Positions 1 to 8,600 of a stretch of DNA of 18,739 bases are shown one piece after another. Origin of the DNA: CAMNAO01 sp045605145 (GTDB lineage: Bacteria; Bacillota; Clostridia; Oscillospirales; Oscillospiraceae); assembly GCA_045605145.1 (NCBI GenBank), contig JAZUPH010000076.1:1-18739 (forward strand), written 5' to 3'. The first letter of the stretch is position 1; each line of letters begins with the position of its first letter. The notes beneath the pieces are model-generated. The model saw only the letters and a list, made by a program, of their open reading frames with translations, did not search any database and was not told the origin of the DNA. A program made the position numbers and the translations under genes.

Positions 1-1
1 T

Positions 2-241
2 TGGGCAGAAGGTGATGATTCAGAGTTATTTAAGACTGTTAGTTGGTGGGAAAATCTTTTAAAAGGAGAATGTGGAAGTCAATGTGACATAGTGGTTAAA
101 GAAGCTGATTGTTTTGATATAGCATGGAAAGAGTGGTTTGATTCAGGACATGAATTTGGCGCCAGAGATAAAGAGTTTTTAGATAAAGGACTAGATAAAA
201 TTCTGAATTTCATTTTGATATATGTTAAAAAAATTAGTTGA
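2..241 (+). CDS. Class I SAM-dependent methyltransferase-like protein, 3' fragment
   Basis: An open frame enters from the left edge and stops with TGA at 239-241, giving the last 79 residues of a protein. The visible part begins WAEGDDSELFKTVSWWENLL and ends in a hydrophobic-basic tail. This resembles, from memory, the C-terminal region of small Firmicute SAM-dependent methyltransferases. The SAM-binding motifs would lie upstream of the window, so the assignment is tentative and the substrate is unknown. The segment is strikingly AT-rich (78 G/C in 240 bases) with AT-ending codons, unlike every other gene here, which suggests a transferred or foreign neighbour. It converges on groEL across a shared hairpin at 337-370. 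Start, promoter and operon are outside the window. Confidence 0.55.
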   Translation, partial: WAEGDDSELFKTVSWWENLLKGECGSQCDIVVKEADCFDIAWKEWFDSGHEFGARDKEFLDKGLDKILNFILIYVKKIS

Positions 242-330
242 GTTTTTGAACAACAACTTCCAATTTATCGAACAATAAGGGCGCACTTCTATACACCTCT
301 TGGCGCATTGTGCTGCTGCATCGAAACAAG

Positions 331-370
331 AAACAAAAACCGACCTATGATCGTAACCATAGGTCGGTTT
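331..370 (-). terminator. Rho-independent terminator of groES-groEL, probably bidirectional
   Basis: A perfect 13-bp stem (337-349 with 358-370) encloses an 8-base loop. Read on the - strand it is followed by a T-rich tail (TTGTTTCTTG after the stem's own TTT), as expected for the end of the groEL transcript about 60 bases past its stop codon. Because the stem is perfect it could also stop the convergent + strand methyltransferase transcript, though the + strand tail is less T-rich. Confidence 0.8.
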
Positions 371-428
371 AACTGTTTTATGAAGCCCCGCCAAATGAGC
401 AGGGATTTTTGATTTCAGCGGGTTTTAA

Positions 429-2054
<1,626 letters not shown>

Positions 2055-2071
2055 AGTTAATTATCCTCCAA

Positions 2072-2356
2072 TTAGTCGATGATCGCCAGGATCTCATTCT
2101 GACGGACGATGGTCAGCTCTTCGCCGTCGACCTTGACTTCAGTTCCGTTATACTTGCCGATGATGACCTTGTCGCCCTTTTTGACGACCATCTCGACCTG
2201 ATTGCCTTCCACCAGACCGCCGGGGCCGACTTCAAGGACTTCATAGATCTGCGGCTTCTCTTTTGCGGCGCTGGTGAGGATGATTCCGCTCTTGGTGGTC
2301 TCCTCAGCCTCGGTGCGCTTGATAATGACGCGATCAGCAAGGGGTTTGAGTGTCAT
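2072..2356 (-). CDS. groES: Co-chaperonin GroES (Hsp10)
   Basis: This is the heptameric lid of the GroEL chamber. Its 94 residues are the normal length, and it starts MTLKPLADRVIIKRTEAEE, the conserved N-terminus that includes the P-L-x-D-R-V-[IL]-[IV] signature. The mobile-loop region follows (TTKSGIILTSAAKEKPQ), and the protein ends in NEILAIID. The ATG at 2354-2356 has an AGGAGGT-type ribosome site just upstream (around 2364-2371). It is the first gene of the groES-groEL operon, so the promoter and CIRCE operator upstream control both genes. Nothing is unusual about it. Confidence 0.98.
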   Translation of the reverse strand: MTLKPLADRVIIKRTEAEETTKSGIILTSAAKEKPQIYEVLEVGPGGLVEGNQVEMVVKKGDKVIIGKYNGTEVKVDGEELTIVRQNEILAIID

Positions 2357-2420
2357 GATTATTTACCTCCTGTTGTTAAGTCAACAATTCAACTAACAGT
2401 TTATGTTGTTAATTCATATT

Positions 2421-2447
2421 TTAGCACTCGCGCCCATCGAGTGCTAA
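2421..2447. promoter_or_regulatory. CIRCE operator (HrcA binding site)
   Basis: TTAGCACTC at 2421-2429 and GAGTGCTAA at 2439-2447 are perfect inverted repeats separated by 9 bases. This is an exact match to the known CIRCE consensus bound by the heat-shock repressor HrcA. It lies between the predicted -10 box and the groES start, so it would be in the transcription start and leader region of groES-groEL. Confidence 0.97.
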
Positions 2448-2455
2448 CAATGTAT

Positions 2456-2484
2456 AATATAGACTATTAAGGGATATTCTTCAA
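2456..2484 (-). promoter_or_regulatory. Sigma-A type promoter of groES-groEL
   Basis: On the - strand a -35-like TTGAAG (2479-2484) is followed after exactly 17 bases by a -10-like TATATT (2456-2461), and CIRCE begins 8 bases downstream. The placement agrees with the known arrangement of vegetative promoters with CIRCE at the start site. A second -35-like TTGACT at 2486-2491 is less well spaced. Confidence 0.7.
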
Positions 2485-2578
2485 TAGTCAATATTGCCAA
2501 CTTTCTCGGTTTTTGAGTTTATCCATTACAGCATTTTGCCAAAAAATTCCAGTCAAAACAGCAATTTCTCCCCAATTC

Positions 2579-3721
2579 TCAGCGCGATCTGCGTTCGGGA
2601 GCGCCGGAAGAGAACATAAAGGCCTCACATTTGATCATTCCGTTATAAAGTTTGCGCTTTTTGTCCGCTCTGCGGCCGAAATTCTTCTCATAATCAATGT
2701 CCGATGTGATGACCACGGTCTTCCACTGACCGGCGTCCTGCACTGCACGGCCAAAGTCGCGGGCCAGCACGGCGGCCTCGCGGGCGTCCATCAGGCGCTC
2801 ACCGTAGGGGGGATTTACCACAAGTATGCCCCCGTCAGCACCCATGCCGTCAAAGCGGGTTGCATCCGCGCGGACAAAGCGGATCTTATCCGACACGCCT
2901 GCGCGGCGCGCATTTTCCCGGGCAAGCTCAACACAGTCAGGGTCAATGTCGCCGGCGGCTATATCATAGCTGCGGTCGAACATTTTATCCTTCGTCTCCT
3001 GTCGGGCAGGTGCCCACACTTTTCGGTCAAGGGATATCCAGTTTTCGGCGCTGAAGCGGCGTCCCATACCGGGTGCGCGGTTCATCGCGATCATCGCCGC
3101 CTCGATGGCGAGGGTGCCGCTGCCGCAGAATGCGTCACGGAAAGGCTCACGCCCGCGGTAGTCGGCAAAACGGATAAGACCGGCAGCCAGCGTCTCACGC
3201 AGCGGTGCGGCGGCACCAACAGGGCGGTAGCCGCGCTTGTGCAGTGCAGCTCCGCTGGTGTCAAGGAACAGTTCTGCCACGTCACGCACGATGGAGAAGC
3301 GGATCTTATACTCGGCACCCGTCTCAGGCAGCCATGTTGCACGATACTTCTGGCCAAGGCGATCCACAATTGCCTTTTTAATTATACTCTGGCAGTCGGG
3401 CACAGAATGCAGCGCTGAGTTGAGGCTGTAGCCGGTTACGGGGAACTTTCCGTCGCGGGGGATGTAATCCTCCCACCGCAGCGCCTTCACTCCTTCAAAC
3501 AGCTCATCAAAGCTGTGCGCAGGGGTCTGACCCACTTTGAGCAGTACGCGTTCGCCGGTGCGCAGCCACAGGTTGGCCCTCGCCATCTCCTCAGCACCGC
3601 CGGAAAACAGCACGCGGCCGTTTTCAGCCTGCACATCGCGGCACTTGAGATAGCGCAGCTCCTGAGCCACGAATCCTTCCAGCCCGAACAGGCAGGGAAC
3701 GCAGAATCTGTAATCTGTCAT
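2579..3721 (-). CDS. THUMP-domain class I SAM-dependent RNA methyltransferase (RlmL N-terminal/YpsC type)
   Basis: This is a predicted 23S rRNA guanine-N2 or related RNA methyltransferase of the COG0116 group (E. coli RlmL first half, Bacillus YpsC). Its 380 residues fit the stand-alone form. A THUMP-containing N-terminal part spans about residues 45-155. It is followed by a Rossmann methyltransferase fold with SAM motif I as DAFCGSGT (196-203) and the catalytic-type NPPYGERL (303-310). The tail is basic. I chose the ATG at 3719-3721, beginning MTDYRF, because AGGAG lies 5 bases upstream (3727-3731). The frame extends 8 codons further but that start has no ribosome site. It is the last gene of the long - strand train, and no clear terminator is visible between it and the groES promoter. 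The exact target base cannot be read from sequence. Confidence 0.87.
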   Translation of the reverse strand: MTDYRFCVPCLFGLEGFVAQELRYLKCRDVQAENGRVLFSGGAEEMARANLWLRTGERVLLKVGQTPAHSFDELFEGVKALRWEDYIPRDGKFPVTGYSLNSALHSVPDCQSIIKKAIVDRLGQKYRATWLPETGAEYKIRFSIVRDVAELFLDTSGAALHKRGYRPVGAAAPLRETLAAGLIRFADYRGREPFRDAFCGSGTLAIEAAMIAMNRAPGMGRRFSAENWISLDRKVWAPARQETKDKMFDRSYDIAAGDIDPDCVELARENARRAGVSDKIRFVRADATRFDGMGADGGILVVNPPYGERLMDAREAAVLARDFGRAVQDAGQWKTVVITSDIDYEKNFGRRADKKRKLYNGMIKCEAFMFSSGAPERRSR

Positions 3722-3726
3722 ATTGT

Positions 3727-3731
3727 CTCCT
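3727..3731 (-). promoter_or_regulatory. Ribosome binding site deciding the methyltransferase start
   Basis: AGGAG on the - strand sits 5 bases before the ATG at 3719-3721. It favours that start over the upstream in-frame codon at 3743-3745. Confidence 0.75.
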
Positions 3732-3749
3732 GTACTTATACTCACCGAA

Positions 3750-3780
3750 GGCCGCAGCAGAGTTTTACCCTGCCGCGGCC
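3750..3780 (-). other. Intercistronic hairpin between the kinase-like gene and the RNA methyltransferase
   Basis: An 11-bp GC-rich stem (3750-3760 with 3770-3780) has a 9-base loop. In the - strand RNA every position pairs, with one G-U. In the + strand RNA that position would be an A-C mismatch, so the structure fits - strand transcripts best. No U-tract follows. It is therefore more likely an RNA-stability or processing element, or a weak attenuator, than a simple terminator. Confidence 0.5.
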
Positions 3781-3802
3781 GTGTCGGTATGTGAAAATCA
3801 AA

Positions 3803-5542
3803 TCAGCGGTAGCCTTCCCGCTTCATGTACTTAACGATCAGGTCCACATTGGCCTGCTCAATATCACTGAACTGGGCGGCACATCTGCTTGCGCTGGTGG
3901 TGGTTCCCTCATACCAGCTCTGTGACTCAAAATAGTCAGCCAGATCGTCGTTGCCAAAGATCATACCGTGGCGGGCATAGATCTCATTAAGAGCTTTTGT
4001 AGCCTCCCACTTGTCCATGCCTTCAAGGTCGTCCATTGTGAGATATTCTGTGTCGCTGGGGAGGATATATCCGCTGTTTCCGCTCTCGGGAACGGGAAGA
4101 TCCATGCCGCCCTCATCCCCTGCATCGGGGACTGGCGCATCTTCACCGCCTTCAGTATCGGCATCCCCCTCGGTTTCAGGGTCAGTTTCGGTTTCTGAAT
4201 CAGTATTTGCGCTGTCATCGCCCGCCGTTTCACCGGTGGAAGCGTCCTCGCTCTGGCTGCTGTCCGCATCAACACCGGGCTGTGTCTGCGTACCGTCAGT
4301 AGTGTTTCCGTCACCCTTGCCGGTGATATCAAGCTGGGTGTTGCTGCTGTCGTCGCCCTCTTCGTCGCCGGTGTTATCCGCACTGCCCTGCTCGTTTTCA
4401 AGCCGGGTATCACTGATTTCAGAATTATCCTCGTCATCACCTGCGCCGATCTTCTCCCAGGGGCGCAGGATATACAGCACGAAGCCAATGGAAAGGAGAA
4501 TCATCAGCACGCCCACGGTCTGTATGATCCGGGAAACACGGCGGCGCTTCTTCTCCTGTCGGGCGCGTTCGCGGGCCTGATCCTGCATCAGCTGACGGGG
4601 AGGTACCGCAGCCGCGCGCTCCTGTGCCTGCTGCGCAAGCAGGGTATCCTGCTCGGCATTGCGCTTTACCGTCTCCAGCGCGACCACAGCCGCGGTCATA
4701 CGGCGGATAGGTGCAGCTGCAACGGTGAGCTTTTCCAGCTCTTCACGCATCTGCGCGGCGCTTTCATAGCGCTCGGCGGCGTTATAGGCCGTCGCCTTGC
4801 GGATGATGTCGCCAAGGGCGCCCTTGGCGTTGTTGCTCTTGGGCAGCACGCCGCCGTTGAGCACGCAAAGGAGCATCATGCCCACGGAATAAATGTCTGT
4901 GGACTTGTTGATAAAATTGTAGGAGGTCACCTCAGGGGCGTCAAAGCCGTCCCGCTTTACGGCAAACAGGCCGGCACCCGCCTTTTCAAGGCAGCGCCTG
5001 ATGCCAAAGTCGGTGAGGACAAAATCACCGGAGTCCATGACCATAACATTGTTTGGGCAGATCTCACCGTGTACAAGGCCGAAACGCTCAAGCTGCTCCA
5101 GTGCGCGGCACAACTGAATACCCATGCGGGTGGCCTCAGCCTCATCGGCGCGGTTCTTGCCATAGTATGCGGACAGGGGCGTATAAACCCCGGTGCGGAT
5201 ATAGGCACGCCAGCCCGGCTCACCCTCGTACTCCTCAAACACACAGTCATCAATGGGTGCAAGAGCGCCGCCGGAGGCAGGCTTGTACATACTCAGCTCC
5301 CAATTCAGGTCATCGCGGAATTTGCCAAAATACATTTTCAGCATATCCTTGTTGATGCCCTGCTTCAGCGCCGCGTCTATTGCGGTCTGATTGGGCGGGA
5401 TATCAATGATTTTGACGGCGCTGAACACATCCTGCCCCTCAAATTCGCTGTGGCACAGGCGAACCTTGCCATATCTTCCCTCGCCCAGAAGGCCCATGTC
5501 TTTCCACTGAGGCCAAAGAGCTTGTACGTCAGCAGTTCTCAT
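3803..5542 (-). CDS. Membrane-anchored Ser/Thr kinase-like protein with C-terminal YARHG domain
   Basis: The protein has 579 residues. A eukaryotic-type kinase fold fills about 15-275, with glycine loop GEGRYG (20-25), the VAIK-type lysine K44, DFG (178-180) and APE (202-204). The catalytic loop reads HGEICPNN (158-165) instead of HRDxKxxN, so the catalytic Asp is Glu160 and the usual Lys is Cys162. It may be an atypical or inactive kinase. A basic stretch (about 324-337) leads into one membrane helix (339-359). A long acidic Ser/Thr/Asp/Glu linker follows, then a C-terminal YARHG domain (about 500-579, containing the literal YARHG). Topology is inferred as kinase inside and YARHG outside. 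The start is ATG 5540-5542. The TTG two codons upstream abuts the ribosome site and cannot be used. It lies 117 bp after polC in the same direction. Its partners and substrate are unknown. Confidence 0.85.
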   Translation of the reverse strand: MRTADVQALWPQWKDMGLLGEGRYGKVRLCHSEFEGQDVFSAVKIIDIPPNQTAIDAALKQGINKDMLKMYFGKFRDDLNWELSMYKPASGGALAPIDDCVFEEYEGEPGWRAYIRTGVYTPLSAYYGKNRADEAEATRMGIQLCRALEQLERFGLVHGEICPNNVMVMDSGDFVLTDFGIRRCLEKAGAGLFAVKRDGFDAPEVTSYNFINKSTDIYSVGMMLLCVLNGGVLPKSNNAKGALGDIIRKATAYNAAERYESAAQMREELEKLTVAAAPIRRMTAAVVALETVKRNAEQDTLLAQQAQERAAAVPPRQLMQDQARERARQEKKRRRVSRIIQTVGVLMILLSIGFVLYILRPWEKIGAGDDEDNSEISDTRLENEQGSADNTGDEEGDDSSNTQLDITGKGDGNTTDGTQTQPGVDADSSQSEDASTGETAGDDSANTDSETETDPETEGDADTEGGEDAPVPDAGDEGGMDLPVPESGNSGYILPSDTEYLTMDDLEGMDKWEATKALNEIYARHGMIFGNDDLADYFESQSWYEGTTTSASRCAAQFSDIEQANVDLIVKYMKREGYR

Positions 5543-5548
5543 ATGCAA

Positions 5549-5556
5549 TCCTCCTT
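5549..5556 (-). promoter_or_regulatory. Strong ribosome binding site of the kinase-like gene
   Basis: AAGGAGGA on the - strand ends 6 bases before the ATG at 5540-5542, which is ideal spacing. It rules out the in-frame TTG at 5546-5548, which has no spacing at all. Confidence 0.85.
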
Positions 5557-5563
5557 AAATAGC

Positions 5564-5640
5564 GCGGCCGGGGCCGCAGCTCAATCCCCCGCATGGGGAG
5601 ACGCACACCGCCGCACCGATTTTGCAATGGGGCGGTTTTT
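5564..5640. other. Hairpin-rich polC/kinase intergenic leader
   Basis: Three inverted repeats sit in the 117-bp gap. There is a GC palindrome at 5564-5577, a small hairpin with 5-bp arms at 5585-5589 and 5595-5599, and a larger one with outer arms 5607-5612 and 5631-5636. The last is followed by five T's only when read on the + strand. On the - strand, the direction of the genes, there is no U-tract after it. These may shape the leader of the kinase mRNA. No convincing promoter is seen here. Confidence 0.35.
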
Positions 5641-5659
5641 CTATGTATTTAACGGTGTA

Positions 5660-8600
5660 TCAAAACAGCGAAAGCTGATTTGTCTCGGGTATGCCGCTCA
5701 GGGCACCCAGCTTGCGAAGCATTTCCACATGGCCCTTGGTCAATTTGGGACAGCTTGCAAGCAGATCCTCTTCCGAAATGAAGCCGCCTGAGCGGTTGTT
5801 CGCCAGACTGAGAGCCGCGGCCTCACCAAGACCGGGGATGGCAAGGAAAGGTACGCGAAGTCCCTTCTCCCCCTCCGGTAAAAATTTTACAGGGTCGGAC
5901 TTGTAGATGTCCACAGGTAAAAAGTGGAAACCGCGGGCATAAAATTCCACCACAGACTCCATAGTGGTGTAATAGTCCTCATCCTTGGCGGACAGGTCGC
6001 CGGCATTGCGGCGCACATCGCAGGCACGGATATAGGCGCGCGCGGCATCCTCACCCTGGACCATGATCTCGGCAGAGAAGTTATCCTTCTGGCAGCGGCG
6101 GTAGAAGTGGGCGCTGTAGAATGCCAGCGGCTGATGCACCTTGAACCAGGCGATGCGGAAGGCCATCATAACATAGGCCACGGCATGGGCGCGAGGGAAC
6201 AGGTACTGGATCTTGCGGCAGCTCTCGATATACCACTCGGGGACGCCAAGACGGTGCATCTCATCCTCCACCCCGTTGGGCCAGGGTTTTCCCTTATGGA
6301 TGACGCCCTTACGCACAGCCTCCATAAAATTGAAGGCCAGTTTGGGCTCCATCCCCTTGGCGATGAGATAGTTCATAATGTCGTCACGGCAGCCAACGGT
6401 GTCGTTGATGTCGGCAATCTTGTTGACGATAAGGTCGTGGATGTTGCCGATCCACACGTCTGTACCGTGGGAGAAGCCGGAAATACGCAAAAGCGCGTCA
6501 AAATTCTGCGGATCGACATCCAAAAGCATCTGGCGGGTGAAGTGAGTATTGAACTCGGGTATGCCGATGGTGCCCACCTTGCCCAGAATGGGATCATCAT
6601 TGGGAAGGCCCAGCGCATCCATCGTACGGAAAATGGACATGGTCTCCGGGTCGTCCAGGGGCAGCACCTTCGCGTCAATGCCCGTCATATCCTCAAGCAT
6701 TTTGATCATGGTGGGGTCATCGTGACCCAGTTCGTCCAGCTTTAAGAGGTTGGACTCCATGCTGTGATACTCAAAATGGGTGGTGATGGAGTTGGCGTCC
6801 GTATCCGTCCCGGGGAACTGGGCGGGACAGAAATCATATATCTCCATATTCTGGGGCACAACCACAAGTCCGCCGGGATGCTGACCGGTGGTGCGGCGCA
6901 CACCAACACAGCCGGCGGCAAGGCGAGCCTCCTCCGCGTGGGAGACGGTTTTGCCGGTACGCTCAAGATACTTTTTAACATAGCCGAAGGCCGTTTTCTC
7001 CGCCAGCGTACCGATGGTACCGGCACGGAAAACGTGGTCGGCGCCGAACAGCTCAACCGTGTATTTATGGGCGTTGGCCTGATACTCACCGGAGAAGTTA
7101 AGGTCAATATCCGGCACCTTGGTACCGCCGTAACCCAGGAAGGTCTCAAAGGCGATATTGAAGCCGTCTTTTTCATACTTTGTGCCGCACACGGGGCACA
7201 GTGCGTCGGGCATATCCACGCCGCAACCCACATTTTTGCCGCTTTCAAAGTCAGTATGCTTACACTTGGGACAGCGGTAGTGGGGCGGCAGAGAATTAAC
7301 CTCGGTAATGCCACTCAAAAACGCCACAAGGGATGAGCCCACACTGCCGCGGGAGCCGACCAGATAGCCGTGTGCCAGAGAGTCGGCCACCAGCTTCTGG
7401 GCGATCATATACATGACATCATAGCCGCGCTCAAGAATAGGCACCAGCTCTTTGTCCACGCGGTCGACGATAAGCTGATCGGGATTGGTGCCGTAAAGCT
7501 CCTCCAGCTTGCCGTAGACAAGGCGCTTGAGATCCTCGGCACTGTTTTCAACGATAGGCGGATAAAGCTGTCCCTCGGGCGGGAGCGGGCTTATATCCTC
7601 GATCATGTCGGCAATGAGATTGGGGTTGGTAACCACAACGCGGTACGCCTCATCCTTGCCAAGATACTCAAACTCTTTGAGCATCTCTTCCGTGGTACGC
7701 AGGTACAGGGGCATGGACTTGTCTCCGTCATCGAACTCCTGTGCTACGAGCAGAACATGGCGGTAAATCTCATCCTCGGGGTCAATAAAATGGGCGTCAC
7801 AGGTGGCGCACACAGGCTTGTCCATGCGGCGGCCAAGCTCAACCACTCTGCGGTTATAGTCGCGCAGCTCCTCCTCATTCCGGGCGGGGTTGCGCTTATC
7901 GTTAAGCATGAAGCTGTTGTTGCAAAGAGGCTGGATCTCAAGATAGTCGTAGAACGCCCCCAGGCGCTCCATTTCCCGCCAGCCGACCCATTCGCGCACC
8001 ATGCCGAACATCTCTCCCGCCTCACAGGCGGCACCGATGATAAGCCCCTCTTTATGGGCCATTATCTCGCTTTTGGGCATGATGGGATTGCGCTTAAAGT
8101 GGTCCAGAAAGCTGCGGGTGACCAGATAGTAAAGGTTTCTCAGGCCCTTCTTATTCTGGGCAAAGATGACCATGTGCTTTGCCCGCTGGTGGCGCAGGGC
8201 ATAGTCACGAAGCTCACCGGCATATATGCGGTCAAGGTCGCAGTATCTTTCGGCACCGCGCTCTTTAGCTTTTTTCAGAAGTTCCCAGAATATGCCACCG
8301 CAGGTGACAGCATCGTCACTTGCGCGGTGGTGGCGAAAATCCGCCAGATTAAGGGCGCCGGCAACGGTGTCCAGCTTATGATTCTTGAGTTTGGGCAGCT
8401 CGCAACGGGCAAATTCAACGGTATTCACATAGTCGGGCGCAAAAGTCCTGCCCATGCGGTCGGCCACATTTTCAATAAAGCTCATATCGAACAGGGCGTT
8501 ATGAGCGCATATCGGGCGGTCGCCCACAAAGTCGATGAAAGCGGATACCGCCTCTTCCTCACCGGGGGCGCCGGCAACATCGGCATCTGTAATGCCGGTA

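Noticed and set aside
191..394. A 67-codon - strand frame across the groEL terminator
   Set aside because: It would be translated through the perfect 337-370 hairpin, and its sequence resembles no family. Another - strand frame in the same stretch looks more protein-like.
2513..3418. A 301-codon + strand open frame opposite the RNA methyltransferase and reaching toward groES
   Set aside because: The opposite strand encodes clear THUMP and NPPYGERL motifs. The + strand product has no recognisable motif.
4080..4470. Repetitive-looking acidic stretch in the kinase-like gene as a possible repeat array or frameshift
   Set aside because: It is a low-complexity Asp/Glu/Ser/Thr linker in one continuous frame. 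I see no regular repeat unit.
5924..6745. A 273-codon + strand open frame opposite the PolC polymerase domain
   Set aside because: It is antisense to catalytic-domain codons and its composition is what the complement of PolC gives. There is no ribosome site or family resemblance.
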